NCBI RefSeq assembly: GCF_030812995.1
Contig: NZ_JAUSTT010000017.1
Span: 48,712 to 112,711, forward strand
Direction of reading: 5' to 3'
Source of the DNA: Bacillus chungangensis
GTDB lineage: Bacteria; Bacillota; Bacilli; Bacillales; Bacillaceae_C
Length of the DNA stretch: 64,000 bases
Below, in pieces: positions 47,978-57,872 of this stretch. The position numbers and the translations under genes are program-made. Numbering within the stretch: the stretch's first letter is position 1; the number at the start of each line of letters is the position of its first letter. The notes below the pieces were generated by a model that was given only the letters and a program-made list of their open reading frames with translations, was not told the origin of the DNA and made no database searches.

Positions 47978-48571
47978 TTACTTTTTATTATATGATTGTT
48001 CTTCCTGTTTTCTTTCTAATTTCTGATCTTCTTTTTCATTCATTTGCTGCTTTTGTTTATCTAATCCTTGCTGATTATTTTCATCGACAATATCAATCGG
48101 AATTTCTGGCATTACTCTACCAGTTATATCTGCTAATTCATTTAGGATTCCTGTGATCGGTCTGCCTGCTTGGATATCCTCTCCTACTTCTCGAAGACGT
48201 GCGTAAGCGTCTGGATCGGCAATGACAATAGCATTTGCTCCATAAGGATCATTTTTTAAACTTTCCGCTACTGAATATTTAATTGAACCTACTTTTGATC
48301 GTTCCAAATCTGCATCTACGTCCAGCCCAATAATCGCATAATTTCCAAGAACGACTGTGGTAGCGTTTTTTACATCTGGAACACCAGCAGCTAAATTGGA
48401 AAGATGTTGAGAAACTTCAGTGTTTGATTTTGGTTGAGGTTCCGTAATATTGCTATTTCTCACCATTCTGGTATTTTGTGTGCCATCCTCATTGTTTGGC
48501 AGCACATTGTTATTTTGTCTACATCCACTGATGATGAGTATTAATAGGAATAATGTCATGATTTTACGCAA
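47978..48571 (-). CDS. ylaJ: YhcN/YlaJ-family sporulation lipoprotein
   Basis: This 197-residue lipoprotein starts at TTG, nine bases after GGAGG. The lipobox is ISGC (C17). The YhcN/YlaJ domain follows: NATTVVLGNYAIIGLDVDAD, then VADPDAYARLREVGEDIQ. The C-terminal tail is Gln/Lys/Glu-rich. Family members are forespore/spore lipoproteins that affect germination or outgrowth, so the organism is probably a spore former. Confidence 0.88.
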   Translation of the reverse strand: MRKIMTLFLLILIISGCRQNNNVLPNNEDGTQNTRMVRNSNITEPQPKSNTEVSQHLSNLAAGVPDVKNATTVVLGNYAIIGLDVDADLERSKVGSIKYSVAESLKNDPYGANAIVIADPDAYARLREVGEDIQAGRPITGILNELADITGRVMPEIPIDIVDENNQQGLDKQKQQMNEKEDQKLERKQEEQSYNKK

Positions 48572-49087
48572 GAATAATTACCTCCTTAAAATAATTAACC
48601 TGTTTGATCTATTCTAAAGCCTTAACTTGTTGAATTTTGCTTTTTGTTCACTTGCATGATCCATATTCAAGTCTTTGAATTGTTTTTTCCCCCTTTTTAC
48701 TATGGCTTTACATATAGTGTGCAAATTTCTACTATCCTTTATGCATCAAATCATGGATTTCATCAAAGTCATTCCAAAAAACGATGAAGTGGTTGTTTAT
48801 GAACGTCGCAAATGATCGTTATTTTAGTAGATCCGATACTTGTAAAAAGTGAAATGTGAGCTTTTAGGATAAGGAACGTGCATGAATTTTAAGGAAGTTT
48901 GCGGCGAAGATGGGTAACATTAACATAAAAATGTAATGAAACTGCTAAATGCCACGACATGAAGGAAGGGACGATAGGATTGTAATGTAATATTAATAAA
49001 AAGGCCAGTTGCTGCAACCTGTTCATTGTCCCGTATGGAAAAAAAGAGCTCGCACAAAATGCGAACCCTTTTTTATAAATTAACTAA
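48572..49087. other. Long intergenic region where ylaK (phoH) would be expected
   Basis: No gene is supported. A hairpin with A/T tracts at 49039-49074 (AAAAAGAGCTCGCA / TGCGAACCCTTTTT, with mismatches) may be an old terminator. No PhoH coding remnant was recognised. Confidence 0.5.
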
Positions 49088-49215
49088 CAGTTTTAGCCCT
49101 AATCAAGAGCCACAAGAATCAAAAAGTAGGTGGAGATGACTAAAAGTCCTATGTCCGATTGATACGAACTAGAATATTCATCACGAAAAAACGTTTTCTT
49201 TTTTTGACCACCCTA
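49088..49215. repeat. Decayed copy R7 of the dispersed repeat
   Basis: GTAGGTGGAGATGACTAAAA followed by TATGTCCGATTG matches the GTCTAGGTGGGGGATAACTG...AATGTCCGATTGG part of R1-R4. A later CATCACGAAAAAACG resembles the internal unit. Confidence 0.5.
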
Positions 49216-49258
49216 CTGAAAAGAATGATGTTTATTGTTTCTAGCCAAATTTGTCCTG

Positions 49259-49756
49259 TTATTCAACTCGAAAGCTGGCAACATCTTTAATTGGCTTATT
49301 TTTGTTAGAACCATCTCGGTAAAGAACGTGGAGAGGGCCATCCTCTTTTATTGGCTTGCCCACTTTTGAAAAAGCAAGAATCAGTTTGTCGGCATCAGTT
49401 ATGGGCAAAGCAATATCACCTTGTGCTGTTTCTAAAATAAGTTGTTTTGCATCCTCATATGGTTCAGCATTCTGAAGAAATGGAATAATCGGGATGCCGA
49501 ACGTGCCTGTCATCATTTGTTTTCGTGCATATACTCGTTCTGTTTTTAAAGTAGGTGGATTTGTGCTGCTCTCTTGAATCTCTCTTTCCCAAAATCTTGA
49601 AAGTTTATTTTCAGTTTGTTCTTCTTCAGGTGCTTCTTTTTGATCAGAATGAAAATATGTATCTAAATCAATACGACGATCATCGAAAATCCAAGAACCA
49701 ATGTCTAAAGTAATTGGAAACTTTACGTTCCCTCTAATAGATGAAATTAAATTCAT
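49259..49756 (-). CDS. ylaL: YlaL-like protein
   Basis: This 165-residue protein begins MNLISSIRGNVKFPITLDIG and has an acidic middle part and conserved DPxxW-type surroundings (GSWIFDDRRIDL). It matches the peptidyl-prolyl-isomerase-like/YlaL hypothetical family by position and size. No catalytic residues can be assigned. AAGGGGGAT precedes the start on the minus strand. Confidence 0.75.
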   Translation of the reverse strand: MNLISSIRGNVKFPITLDIGSWIFDDRRIDLDTYFHSDQKEAPEEEQTENKLSRFWEREIQESSTNPPTLKTERVYARKQMMTGTFGIPIIPFLQNAEPYEDAKQLILETAQGDIALPITDADKLILAFSKVGKPIKEDGPLHVLYRDGSNKNKPIKDVASFRVE

Positions 49757-49952
49757 TTTTATCCCCCTTGTATGAATAGCTGTTACGATGTTGCCTAACA
49801 GAAATTATATAATGAAAACTTTTTCTTGTCACACTTTGGAACCAACTGTAAGATGGATTAGAATGAGTGAAAGAAAACGTTTTAACAGATACTAAGAAAG
49901 AATGAAGTGAAAGGGGGTGGAACCGTTGCAAGTTTGTTGCAATGGTTGAAGA

Positions 49953-50879
49953 TTGGATGATTTGACAGAAGAACTAACAAAAATGGTGGCGGAGGCACGG
50001 CCATATGCGGAAAGAGGCAAGGTGGCAGATTATATACCCGCACTGCAAAAGAGCAATGCTTCTGACCTTTCAGTTTCCATTTTCAATGTTAACGGGCATG
50101 ATTATCATGCGGGTGATTACCTTAAAAAATTCACTTTGCAGAGTATTTCCAAGGTGATTGCCCTTGCTTTAGTTTTAATGGACTCTGGTCCTGAAAAAGT
50201 ATTTGCAAAAGTTGGCATGGAGCCGACTGGCGATTCTTTTAATTCTATTGCAAAGCTTGAAACAATGAAACCATCAAAACCTTTGAATCCAATGATTAAC
50301 GCTGGTGCACTTACCGTAACGGAAATGATTAAAGGAAATAGCAGTACAGAGAAATGGACAAGATTGATTGAATTTACAGCTAAGCTGACCAATGATGAAA
50401 CAGTTACTTATAATGCATCAGTCGCGCAATCAGAATTTGATACTGCTTTTTTGAATAGATCTCTTTGCTATTTTTTAAAACAGCACGGTATCATTACAGG
50501 AGATGTCGAGGAATTAATGGATTTATACACAAAACAATGCGCCATTGAGATGAACTGTTCTGAATTAGCAAGAATTGGCGCTGTTTTTGCAATGGATGGT
50601 TGTGATCCATTAACTGGAAAGCAAACAATTCCAAAGGATATTGCTCGGATATGTAAAACATATATGGTTACTTGCGGAATGTATAATGCTTCGGGTGAAT
50701 TTGCTATGAAAGTCGGCATTCCAGCGAAAAGCGGTGTTTCCGGAGGAATTATGGGAGCAGTTCCTAACCGTTGCGGTATTGGTATATTTGGGCCTGCTCT
50801 TGATCATAAAGGGAATAGTATTGCCGGATTAAAATTACTAGAAATGATGAGCAACCGTTATGGATTTAGTATTTTTTAA
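49953..50879 (+). CDS. glsA: Glutaminase (YlaM/GlsA family)
   Basis: This 308-residue serine-dependent glutaminase has S64-I-S-K67 as catalytic SxxK, the conserved [11 protein letters not shown] segment and the C-terminal SGVSGGIMG. It converts glutamine to glutamate and ammonia. The first in-frame start is TTG 49953, which has no ribosome binding site. A strong AAAGGGGGTGG lies before an in-frame TTG at 49926, but a TGA at 49947-49949 interrupts that frame after seven codons. Either translation re-initiates at 49953 or the gene carries an N-terminal nonsense change. Confidence 0.88.
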   Translation: MDDLTEELTKMVAEARPYAERGKVADYIPALQKSNASDLSVSIFNVNGHDYHAGDYLKKFTLQSISKVIALALVLMDSGPEKVFAKVGMEPTGDSFNSIAKLETMKPSKPLNPMINAGALTVTEMIKGNSSTEKWTRLIEFTAKLTNDETVTYNASVAQSEFDTAFLNRSLCYFLKQHGIITGDVEELMDLYTKQCAIEMNCSELARIGAVFAMDGCDPLTGKQTIPKDIARICKTYMVTCGMYNASGEFAMKVGIPAKSGVSGGIMGAVPNRCGIGIFGPALDHKGNSIAGLKLLEMMSNRYGFSIF

Positions 50880-50956
50880 CAATCATTTCCCATTATCGTA
50901 AAGCACGTTTATCTATCATTGAAAGGAACAGTAAGTAGTACTGAATTCGAAAACAC

Positions 50957-50994
50957 CGAAACAATTTCCATGAATAGGCTGCGAAATTGTTTCG
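50957..50994. terminator. Hairpin in the glsA-ylaN gap
   Basis: CGAAACAATTTC and GAAATTGTTTCG are perfect 12-base arms around a 14-base loop, about 80 bases after glsA. There is no U tract on the plus strand. Confidence 0.5.
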
Positions 50995-51174
50995 CCTCAA
51001 AAAAGTGGAAGTAGTTCCTATCGTTTTTTGTAAAAGTGAGCAATTTTTGAAAATGTCGTGTTTTGTTATAGGGATAAATGCGAGAGAGTTTCCTTTTTTC
51101 TTGCATTTTGAGTTATTTAAAGGTAGAATTTTAAGATAGAATTGTTAAATGCACGGAACAGGGGGATTACTGTG

Positions 51175-51453
51175 GTGTCTGAAGTGAAAATAGATCATAG
51201 GGAACAAGCATATCATCTGCTAAAGGCGGATGCGGAGAAGATATTGCAGTTAATTAAAGTGCAGATGGACAACTTAACGATGCCCCAATGCCCTCTCTAT
51301 GAAGAGGTATTGGATACACAAATGTTTGGCTTATCCCGTGAAATAGATTTTGCTGTAAGATTAGGATTGGTGCTGGAGAAAGATGGTAAAGAGTTGCTAG
51401 ATTCATTGGAAAAGGAACTCTCTTTATTACACGAGGCATCAATAAAGAAATAA
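51175..51453 (+). CDS. ylaN: YlaN (DUF1507), Fur-interacting iron-homeostasis protein
   Basis: Two adjacent GTG codons (51172 and 51175) follow GGGGG; the second gives 92 residues, close to B. subtilis YlaN. The core [20 protein letters not shown] and [14 protein letters not shown] are highly conserved in the family. YlaN is an Fe(II)-binding protein that modulates Fur in Bacillus and Staphylococcus and is essential under iron limitation. It is followed by a hairpin. Confidence 0.9.
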   Translation: MSEVKIDHREQAYHLLKADAEKILQLIKVQMDNLTMPQCPLYEEVLDTQMFGLSREIDFAVRLGLVLEKDGKELLDSLEKELSLLHEASIKK

Positions 51454-51474
51454 CGTTGATCCAATCATGGATTG

Positions 51475-51500
51475 CCACCACTTTTCGAAGCTGGTGGTTT
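51475..51500 (+). terminator. Terminator after ylaN
   Basis: CCACCA...TGGTGG stem around CTTTTCGAAGC, followed by TTTCTC. Confidence 0.6.
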
Positions 51501-51543
51501 CTCATTTCATCCTGCTATTAGGACTCATGAGAGTTTGTTTAAC

Positions 51544-51852
51544 TGAGTTTCCGAAAAGAATTCTCCTACTTCTAAATGTGAAGGGCATAGCCCAATGAAA
51601 GTGGGAGATGAATTTTCGGTTGGTGTAAGCCAAAATATTGTTCTATAATCAACCTATACACTATGGAAGGTTGATGACAGGGATGGAATACAAGTAAGAA
51701 CTTGCTGAAACTAGCCATGTAGTTGGTATTTTCTCTAGGGCAGGGACTGCCCTTATAGCTTGGTAAATATAGATAGCTAACAAAAGTATCTAGTTCCCAA
51801 GAAGCTTCCACTTTAATCAGACCGTAAGGTTGATAAGTGGTGAGCAGTTCAC
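51544..51852 (+). mobile_element. IS200/IS605-like non-coding derivative, copy 1
   Basis: This 309-base element lies immediately after TTTAAC. It starts TGAGTTTCCGAAAAGAATTC and ends GTGGTGAGCAGTTCAC. The right end contains GTTCCCAAGAAGC, then a CCACTT...AAGTGG hairpin, the layout of IS605-family right ends that overlap tnpB guide RNAs. The left end has an imperfect hairpin (TCCTACTTC...GAAAGTGGGA). No tnpA or tnpB ORF is present. Copy 2 at 59535 shares both ends but lacks about 115 internal bases. Confidence 0.7.
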
Positions 51853-51956
51853 CAGATTGTTATGCATCGTTTCAAGCTGATTCATCACGATGTTTTCCAG
51901 AGGCAGAGCATGTTTTACATGTTGAAGCAATAAGGAAGTATACGCTAGCAAGTACG

Positions 51957-51997
51957 AAAAGCCCAAACATTTTAGAGGAAATTGTTTGGGCTTTTTT
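51957..51997 (+). terminator. Terminator upstream of ftsW
   Basis: AAAAGCCCAAACA and TGTTTGGGCTTTTTT form a strong stem. It may be the original end of the ylaN transcript, displaced by the element at 51544. Confidence 0.88.
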
Positions 51998-52071
51998 AGC
52001 CAACATGCATAATTAGAGATCAAAGAAACTTCGTAAATTGAAATGAAGATGAAAAGGATTGGAAAATTCTT

Positions 52072-53295
52072 ATGGTGAAAAAAATTCTTAAATCTTATGA
52101 CTACTCGCTTATCACTGTATATATTCTGCTTTGTTTATTTGGTTTGGTGATGATATATAGTGCTTCGATGGTCATTGGGATGCAATATTATCAAGTAAGC
52201 AGCGATTATTATTATAATAAGCAGCTTCAGCATTTTTTTCTTTCCATCTTTTTTTTCATTTTTACGGCAGTCTTTCCGTACAAAGCTTATAAAAATAATC
52301 GTTTTTTAATGATTATTGTGCTATTGTCTTTGTTAAGTGCGTTATTTGTTATTTCATTTGGATATGTTTCAAATAACGCAGGTAGATGGGTAGAAATTGG
52401 TGGAAAAATGATTCAGCCATCTGAGTTTATCAAGCTGGCAACAATTATTTATTTAGGCGCAATCTATACAAAAAAACAGTCCTATTTAAATGAAATGAAT
52501 AGAGGAGTTTTTCCACCGCTTATATTTTTATGTGTCATCTGTTTTCTTATTTTGCGTCAGCCTGATTTAGGTACTGCAGTTATTACCTTCGCTATTGGCT
52601 TTACGATGATTATCAGTTCTGGAATGGCGTTAAAAACTATTTTGAAGCTAGTTGGAACTGGTGTTTTCATCATTGTTTTACTGCTGCCCCTCTTTCTAAT
52701 TAATAAAGATATTATATTAACGGATGGAAGGGTAGATAGAATTGAAGGCTTTTTAGATCCTTTTACAAGTGGAGATGAAGGTCTCCAACTAGTTAATTCC
52801 TACTTGGCAATTGGTTCAGGTGGAATAAAAGGACAAGGCTTAGGACAGAGTGTGCAAAAATTAGGCTATTTGCCTGAGGGCCATACAGATTTTATTATGG
52901 CAGTAATAGCGGAGGAATTAGGATTATTTGGCGTACTCTTTGTCATTGCTGGTTTAGCTTTCCTAGTTTTACGAGGACTTTATGTCGGGATGAAGTGTAA
53001 AGATCCTTTTGGAAGTTTACTTGCATTTGGAATTTCAAGTATGATCGCTATACAGACCTTAATTAATTTAGGTGGAGTTGTAGGATTAATACCAATTACA
53101 GGTGTAACACTTCCATTTATTAGCTATGGAGGCTCCTCATTATTGGTTTTATCAATGTCACTAGGTATTTTAGTCAATGTTTCCATGTTTGTTCGTTATG
53201 AGGAAAAATACAAACCTGGGAAAGAACACCTTAGACCAGAAACAATGGTGTCTTCAAATACAAAGGTGACTTTAAAAAGTCGAGTACACAATTGA
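52072..53295 (+). CDS. ftsW: FtsW-type peptidoglycan glycosyltransferase (SEDS)
   Basis: This 407-residue SEDS protein has about ten membrane helices. Conserved features include NNAGRWVEIGGKMIQPSEF, the RQPDLGTA segment, the large extracellular loop with QLVNSYLAIGSGG, LPEGHTDFIMAVIAEELG containing the catalytic acidic region, and the C-terminal LPFISYGGSS. It polymerises septal peptidoglycan with its partner class B PBP. Position between ylaN and pycA is conserved in Bacillus. Confidence 0.93.
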   Translation: MVKKILKSYDYSLITVYILLCLFGLVMIYSASMVIGMQYYQVSSDYYYNKQLQHFFLSIFFFIFTAVFPYKAYKNNRFLMIIVLLSLLSALFVISFGYVSNNAGRWVEIGGKMIQPSEFIKLATIIYLGAIYTKKQSYLNEMNRGVFPPLIFLCVICFLILRQPDLGTAVITFAIGFTMIISSGMALKTILKLVGTGVFIIVLLLPLFLINKDIILTDGRVDRIEGFLDPFTSGDEGLQLVNSYLAIGSGGIKGQGLGQSVQKLGYLPEGHTDFIMAVIAEELGLFGVLFVIAGLAFLVLRGLYVGMKCKDPFGSLLAFGISSMIAIQTLINLGGVVGLIPITGVTLPFISYGGSSLLVLSMSLGILVNVSMFVRYEEKYKPGKEHLRPETMVSSNTKVTLKSRVHN

Positions 53296-53386
53296 AATGC
53301 AGATGGCAGAATTCTTTCTTTGGCAATTTCTTTAATGAGATACATTTGCATATTGTGTACGGAACAGTAAAGGAGAAGAGAATGTC

Positions 53387-56300
53387 ATGAAGAAAATTCA
53401 AAAAGTGCTAGTAGCTAATCGAGGCGAAATTGCCATTCGTGTTTTTAGAGCTTGCTATGAGCTAAATATACGAACAGTTGCTATTTACTCGAAAGAAGAT
53501 TCTGGTTCTTACCACAGATTCAAAGCAGATGAGGCATATTTAGTCGGGGAAGGCAAGAAGCCAATCGATGCTTACCTCGATATTGAAGGGATTCTTAACA
53601 TTGCGAAAACAGCTCGTGTTGATGCCATTCACCCTGGATATGGATTCTTATCAGAAAATATTCATTTTGCGAGAAGATGTGAAGAAGAAGGGATTATCTT
53701 TATTGGTCCTGAAACAAAGCATTTAGATATGTTTGGCGATAAAGTGAAAGCGAAAGAGCAAGCGAAGCTGGCAAATATTCCTGTCATCCCAGGCAGCGAT
53801 GGTCCTGTTTCGAATCTGGAAGAAGTGATTACGTTTGGCCGAGAGCATGGCTATCCGATCATTATTAAAGCATCATTAGGCGGCGGCGGCCGGGGGATGC
53901 GAATTGTTAATACTGAAAATGAAATTGAAGAAGCATTTGAGCGAGCAACTTCTGAAGCTAAGGCAGCCTTCGGAAATGATGAGGTTTATGTAGAAAGATT
54001 CATCGAAAATCCGAAGCATATCGAAGTTCAAATATTAGGAGATACACACGGCAATGTCATCCATTTATTTGAACGGGATTGTTCTGTACAAAGGCGGCAT
54101 CAAAAAGTGGTCGAAGTCGCACCATGTGTATCGATCTCTCAGGAATTGCGGGAAAGAATTTGTGAAGCAGCAATTCAATTAATGAAAAATGTTGAATATG
54201 TTAATGCTGGGACAGTAGAATTTCTAACTTCTGGCGAGAACTTTTATTTTATTGAGGTAAATCCAAGAATTCAGGTTGAACATACCATTACTGAAATGAT
54301 AACAGGTGTAGATATTGTTCAGTCACAAATACTAATTGCAGAAGGCAATGACTTGCACGGCAATAAGGTTGGCATTCCGTTGCAAGAAGAACTATCAATT
54401 CATGGTTTTGCCATTCAGTCTCGTGTAACAACGGAAGATCCATTAAATCAGTTTATGCCTGATACAGGAAAAATTCGTGTTTATCGTACTGGCGGCGGAT
54501 TCGGCGTTCGTTTAGATGCTGGGAATGGTTTCCAAGGTGCAGAAATAACGCCTTTTTATGACTCATTACTTGTGAAGGTTTCCACATGGGCTTTGACTTT
54601 TGAACAAGCAGCAGCGAAAATGGTTCGAAATTTGAAAGAATTTCGTATTCGTGGAATTAAAACAAACATTCCGTTTCTAGTAAACGTGATGAATCATGAA
54701 AAATTTATAACCGGCAAGTACGACACATCATTTATCGATGTGACACCACAGCTCTTCTTGTTCCCGACGAGCAAGGACAGAGGTACAAAAATGTTAACTT
54801 ATATCGGGACGATAACTGTTAATGGTTTTCCAGGAATTGAAAAGCGCAAGAAACCATTATTTATGAAGCCAAGGATTCCTGAACTCCCGTTTGAAAAGAC
54901 AGCAGCACCTGGGACTAAACAAATTCTTGATGAAAAAGGTCCTGATGGCCTTGTTAAGTGGATACAGAATCAAAAGCAAGTGCTTATCACGGATACAACA
55001 TTTCGTGATGCCCACCAATCCTTGCTTGCGACTCGAGTCAGGACTACAGACATAAAACATATTGCAGAACCGACTGCAAAGCTTCTGCCTACTCTGTTTT
55101 CGCTCGAAATGTGGGGAGGGGCTACATTCGACGTTTCTTATCGCTTTTTGCAGGAAGATCCGTGGGAACGTTTATTAACATTACGCAATCAGATTCCAAA
55201 CATTTTATTTCAAATGCTTCTGAGGGCATCGAATGCAGTTGGATATAAAAATTATCCAGACAATGTTATTCGTGAATTTGTTGAAAAATCTGCTCATGCA
55301 GGTATTGATGTTTTCCGTATTTTTGATAGCTTAAATTGGCTAAAAGGAATGGAAGTAGCGATAGATGCTGTTCGGCAAACTGGAAAAATAGCAGAAGCGT
55401 CCATTTGCTATACTGGTGATATTGCTGATTTATCTAGAACAAAGTACGACATACAATATTACAAAGACATGGCAAAAGCATTAGAGCAGCAAGGAGCACA
55501 TATCTTAGGGATTAAAGATATGGCAGGCCTTTTAAAACCGCAAGCAGCGTACCGATTAATATCTGAGTTAAAAGATACCGTCTCGATTCCGATTCATCTT
55601 CACACCCATGATACGAGCGGCAATGGCGTTTATACGTATGCACAAGCAATTAAAGCTGGTGTAGATGTAGTTGATGTTGCACTTGCATCTATGTCAGGAC
55701 TTACTTCGCAGCCGAGTTTAAATACACTCTATTATGCGTTGGAAGGCGATGAGCACAAGCCTAATTTAGATATTGAAGCAGCGGAATCTCTCTCTTATTA
55801 CTGGGAGGATGTTAGAAAATATTATGCAGACTTTGAATCAGGCATGGTTTCTCCGCATACAGAAGTGTATCAACACGAAATGCCAGGCGGACAATATAGC
55901 AATTTGCAACAGCAGGCAAAAGCTGTTGGGCTTGGTACAAGATGGGATGAAGTAAAGACTATGTATGCGCGTGTTAACCAAATGTTCGGCGATATTGTGA
56001 AAGTGACGCCTTCTTCTAAAGTAGTGGGTGATATGGCATTATTTATGGTGCAGAATGATTTAGATGAAGAAACTGTTTTAGAAAAAGGTAATATGATCGA
56101 TTTTCCGGATTCTGTTATTGAGTTGTTTAGCGGATATTTAGGCCAGCCGCATGGGGGCTTTCCTCAGAAGCTGCAAGAGGTCATTTTAAAAGACAAACAG
56201 CCAATTCATGTGCGTCCTGGAGAATTGATGGATGCAGTTGACTTTGATGTACTGCGAGATGAGCTTTATGAGAAGCTGAAACGTCCAGTCACATCGTTTG

Positions 56301-56827
56301 AAATGATTTCCTATGCTTTATATCCAAAAGTATTCTTGGACTATATGAAAAAATTTGATCAATTTGGAGATGTCTCAGTACTTGACACCCTTACTTTTTT
56401 CCATGGAATGAGGCTTGGTGAAGAAGAGGAAATTGAAATCGAAACTGGAAAGACGTTGTTTGTAAAGTTGATTTCAATTGGAGAAGCAAGAAGCGACGGC
56501 ACTCGAATTGTTTATTTTGAACTTAATGGCCAGCCGCGTGAAGTAGTCATTCGTGATGAAAGTATAAAAGCGACAGTAACTGCTAAACGTAAAGCAGATT
56601 CGAATGATGAAACACAAATAGGTGCAACGATGCCAGGAACAGTCATCAAAGTACTAGTTAAAGAAGATGAGAGAGTTGCGAAGGGTGAGCATCTGCTTAT
56701 TACAGAAGCGATGAAAATGGAAACAACTGTACAAGCTCCTTTTGAAGGCGTGATCAAAAAAATACATGTAGGAAACGGAGAAGCCATTCAACCAGGTGAT
56801 TTACTCATAGAGCTGCAAAGGGATTAA
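53387..56827 (+). CDS. pycA: Pyruvate carboxylase
   Basis: This 1146-residue enzyme has the full single-chain layout. A biotin carboxylase domain (1-450) has ATP-grasp GGGGRGMR and the catalytic FIEVNPRIQVEHTITE region. A carboxyltransferase TIM barrel (about 530-830) contains TTFRDAHQSLLATRVR and metal ligands in HLHTHDTSG. An allosteric/tetramerisation domain follows, then a C-terminal biotinyl domain with EAMKMET (biotinylated K1110). It makes oxaloacetate from pyruvate, the main anaplerotic route, complementing the Pdh branch earlier in the window. Confidence 0.97.
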   Translation: MKKIQKVLVANRGEIAIRVFRACYELNIRTVAIYSKEDSGSYHRFKADEAYLVGEGKKPIDAYLDIEGILNIAKTARVDAIHPGYGFLSENIHFARRCEEEGIIFIGPETKHLDMFGDKVKAKEQAKLANIPVIPGSDGPVSNLEEVITFGREHGYPIIIKASLGGGGRGMRIVNTENEIEEAFERATSEAKAAFGNDEVYVERFIENPKHIEVQILGDTHGNVIHLFERDCSVQRRHQKVVEVAPCVSISQELRERICEAAIQLMKNVEYVNAGTVEFLTSGENFYFIEVNPRIQVEHTITEMITGVDIVQSQILIAEGNDLHGNKVGIPLQEELSIHGFAIQSRVTTEDPLNQFMPDTGKIRVYRTGGGFGVRLDAGNGFQGAEITPFYDSLLVKVSTWALTFEQAAAKMVRNLKEFRIRGIKTNIPFLVNVMNHEKFITGKYDTSFIDVTPQLFLFPTSKDRGTKMLTYIGTITVNGFPGIEKRKKPLFMKPRIPELPFEKTAAPGTKQILDEKGPDGLVKWIQNQKQVLITDTTFRDAHQSLLATRVRTTDIKHIAEPTAKLLPTLFSLEMWGGATFDVSYRFLQEDPWERLLTLRNQIPNILFQMLLRASNAVGYKNYPDNVIREFVEKSAHAGIDVFRIFDSLNWLKGMEVAIDAVRQTGKIAEASICYTGDIADLSRTKYDIQYYKDMAKALEQQGAHILGIKDMAGLLKPQAAYRLISELKDTVSIPIHLHTHDTSGNGVYTYAQAIKAGVDVVDVALASMSGLTSQPSLNTLYYALEGDEHKPNLDIEAAESLSYYWEDVRKYYADFESGMVSPHTEVYQHEMPGGQYSNLQQQAKAVGLGTRWDEVKTMYARVNQMFGDIVKVTPSSKVVGDMALFMVQNDLDEETVLEKGNMIDFPDSVIELFSGYLGQPHGGFPQKLQEVILKDKQPIHVRPGELMDAVDFDVLRDELYEKLKRPVTSFEMISYALYPKVFLDYMKKFDQFGDVSVLDTLTFFHGMRLGEEEEIEIETGKTLFVKLISIGEARSDGTRIVYFELNGQPREVVIRDESIKATVTAKRKADSNDETQIGATMPGTVIKVLVKEDERVAKGEHLLITEAMKMETTVQAPFEGVIKKIHVGNGEAIQPGDLLIELQRD

Positions 56828-56834
56828 TATACAC

Positions 56835-56868
56835 AAAAAAAACCGTGAATTTTATTCACGGTTTTTTT
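56835..56868. terminator. Bidirectional terminator between pycA and ctaA
   Basis: AAAAAAAACCGTGAA and TTCACGGTTTTTTT form a strong stem between convergent genes. Confidence 0.92.
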
Positions 56869-56882
56869 GTATGTTGCAAAAT

Positions 56883-57863
56883 CTATATATCTTTAGGAAT
56901 TGGAATTTGTTTTGTTTCGACTCTTTTCTTATCATTTACAGCAGCCTGTTTTGATAATGCTAATTTTGGGTTGCTTCTCGTTACTAAAAGAATAAAATAG
57001 CTTAACAATCCAAACAAAAGCGATATAAAGAGTGCATGTGCTAAAGCTACATAAATATTGAGTTTAGTTGCAACAACGATTGCTCCTGATGCCACCTGTA
57101 GACTGACAAGCAGAAAGGCAATAATCCAGCCATAATAAATAACTCGCTGATGTTTATAGTGTTTTATCGCTAACATTGCAGCGTAGCCAATCCAAATAAA
57201 AATGATACTAGCTGCAAAACGGTGCCCCATTTGAACCCATTCTACTAAATTGTTTGGAAATGCAGGAGCAGAATTGATGCATAATGGCCAGTCGCGGCAA
57301 ACAAGACTAGCATTCGTATGCCGAACGAGCGCACCTGTATAAACAACGATATAACTGTAGATAGTAATGCCGATAATATGTCCTCGCATTTTTGGACCTA
57401 TCACAACACTTGATGCATCAAATTTTTGATCGATTTCAAAAATAATCAAGGTTAATAATAGAACCGCAGCAAAGGAAATAAGGGAAATGCCAAAGTGGAG
57501 AGCCAATACAAAATCAGATTGCCCCCACATAACCGCAGCTGCTCCAATTAGACCTTGAAGCACTAAGAAAAAGGCAGATAAAATAGCTAAAAATTTCGTT
57601 TCTTTTTTATGGCCAACATGTTTCCAAGATAAGTACGATAACAGAAGAACAAGAATACCAACGACACCAGAAACAAGACGATGTGCAAGTTCAATAATCG
57701 TTTCAATGGTGATATCGCTTGGAATCAATTGACCATGGCATAGCGGCCAAGAGTCTCCACATCCTGCTCCGGAATCTGTTTTAGTTACGAGGGCGCCGCC
57801 AAGTAAGACAAGGAGCATGCCGAGGGTTGTAAGGACTGCTAGCCATTTTAAAGCTCGATGCAA
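56883..57863 (-). CDS. ctaA: Haem A synthase CtaA
   Basis: This membrane monooxygenase has eight helices and converts haem O to haem A. Histidines in [25 protein letters not shown] and ALAHALF are the expected haem ligands. The Cys pairs GCGDSWPLC and CRDWPLC match the Bacillus-type disulfide cysteines. The start at TTG 57863 follows AAGGTG by six bases and gives [13 protein letters not shown], like B. subtilis CtaA; a GTG nine bases upstream is the alternative. It is divergent from ctaB, which makes the haem O substrate. Confidence 0.94.
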   Translation of the reverse strand: MHRALKWLAVLTTLGMLLVLLGGALVTKTDSGAGCGDSWPLCHGQLIPSDITIETIIELAHRLVSGVVGILVLLLSYLSWKHVGHKKETKFLAILSAFFLVLQGLIGAAAVMWGQSDFVLALHFGISLISFAAVLLLTLIIFEIDQKFDASSVVIGPKMRGHIIGITIYSYIVVYTGALVRHTNASLVCRDWPLCINSAPAFPNNLVEWVQMGHRFAASIIFIWIGYAAMLAIKHYKHQRVIYYGWIIAFLLVSLQVASGAIVVATKLNIYVALAHALFISLLFGLLSYFILLVTRSNPKLALSKQAAVNDKKRVETKQIPIPKDI

Positions 57864-57872
57864 TAGTTTCAC

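Noticed and set aside
48751..48820. Short plus-strand ORF MDFIKVIPKNDEVV... in the ylaK gap
   Set aside because: About 20 codons, no clear ribosome binding site, and no convincing relation to PhoH or any other family.
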